From Acidobacteriaceae bacterium (lineage in GTDB: Bacteria > Acidobacteriota > Terriglobia > Terriglobales > Acidobacteriaceae), in contig JASHUH010000040.1 in the NCBI GenBank assembly GCA_030040115.1, positions 1-5,768 on the forward strand: a stretch of 5,768 nt of DNA, written 5' to 3'. The first letter of the stretch is position 1. The number at the start of each line of letters is the position of its first letter. Of the stretch, positions 5,739-5,768 are shown piece after piece. The notes beneath the pieces were generated by a model. That model saw nothing but the letters and a program-made list of their open reading frames with translations, searched no databases and had not been told where the DNA came from. The position numbers were made by a program, and so were the translations under genes.

Positions 5739-5768
5739 ATGTCCGAGACCTTAGAAAGCCTTCAACCA
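5739..5768 (+). CDS. 5' end of an unidentified gene running off the window
   Basis: ATG at 5739-5741 begins MSETLESLQP and the frame is open to the last base. Ten residues are too few to assign a family. The support is the excellent ribosome binding site and the untranslated leader with a palindrome. Its position directly beside a broken tRNA gene, reading away from it, is where integrase or other first genes of tRNA-targeting elements often lie, so a recombinase or element regulator is a reasonable guess only. Confidence 0.55.
   Translation, partial: MSETLESLQP

Noticed and set aside
5606..5768. Group I intron in tRNA-Leu(UAA)
   Set aside because: Known introns of this tRNA interrupt the anticodon between U34 and A35, whereas here CTTAAAATCC is continuous; no P/Q/R/S-like core elements are evident in the visible 150 bases. 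A longer intron cannot be fully excluded.

Overview
The window looks like chromosomal DNA of a GC-rich Gram-negative bacterium, most likely an Acidobacteriota member. This is inferred from three things: a lipoprotein with DUF4382-like and DUF5666-like segments, a fragment of the carboxypeptidase-regulatory-like N-terminus seen on the large TonB-dependent receptors of that phylum, and a long radical SAM protein of the MJ0619/tetraether-synthase type. No rRNA or other decisive taxonomic marker is present.

Layout. Bases 1-313 hold no gene I can support, only small hairpins. Bases 314-775 contain two decayed remnants on the + strand: a signal peptide plus the first strands of a carboxypeptidase-regulatory-like domain, then the frameshifted C-terminus of a small membrane protein. 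Bases 808-2295 hold an intact minus-strand gene for a 476-residue secreted lipoprotein, closed by a clear intrinsic terminator. A gap of about 1.05 kb (2296-3347) separates it from the divergent + strand gene. The gap holds two operator-like inverted repeats and a possible scrap of a histidine-kinase ATPase domain. Bases 3348-5456 encode the main gene of the window, a 702-residue radical SAM enzyme with a good ribosome binding site and its own strong terminator, so it is probably monocistronic.

Right edge. After the terminator comes a tRNA-Leu(UAA) gene whose 5' half (acceptor strand, D arm, anticodon loop) is well formed. Similarity stops abruptly three bases into the 3' side of the anticodon stem, at 5615/5616. 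The following ~120 bases are visibly AT-richer and carry a perfect 12-bp palindrome. They lead to a strong Shine-Dalgarno sequence and the first ten codons of a gene that runs off the window. This is what one edge of an element integrated at a tRNA anticodon loop would look like.

The most interesting items are the radical SAM enzyme and the tRNA junction. The enzyme is a plausible candidate for C-C coupling of lipid tails in membrane-spanning lipids; it retains family hallmarks but lacks one cysteine motif expected in archaeal relatives. No functional link between the lipoprotein and the enzyme can be shown from sequence; they are divergently transcribed and far apart.
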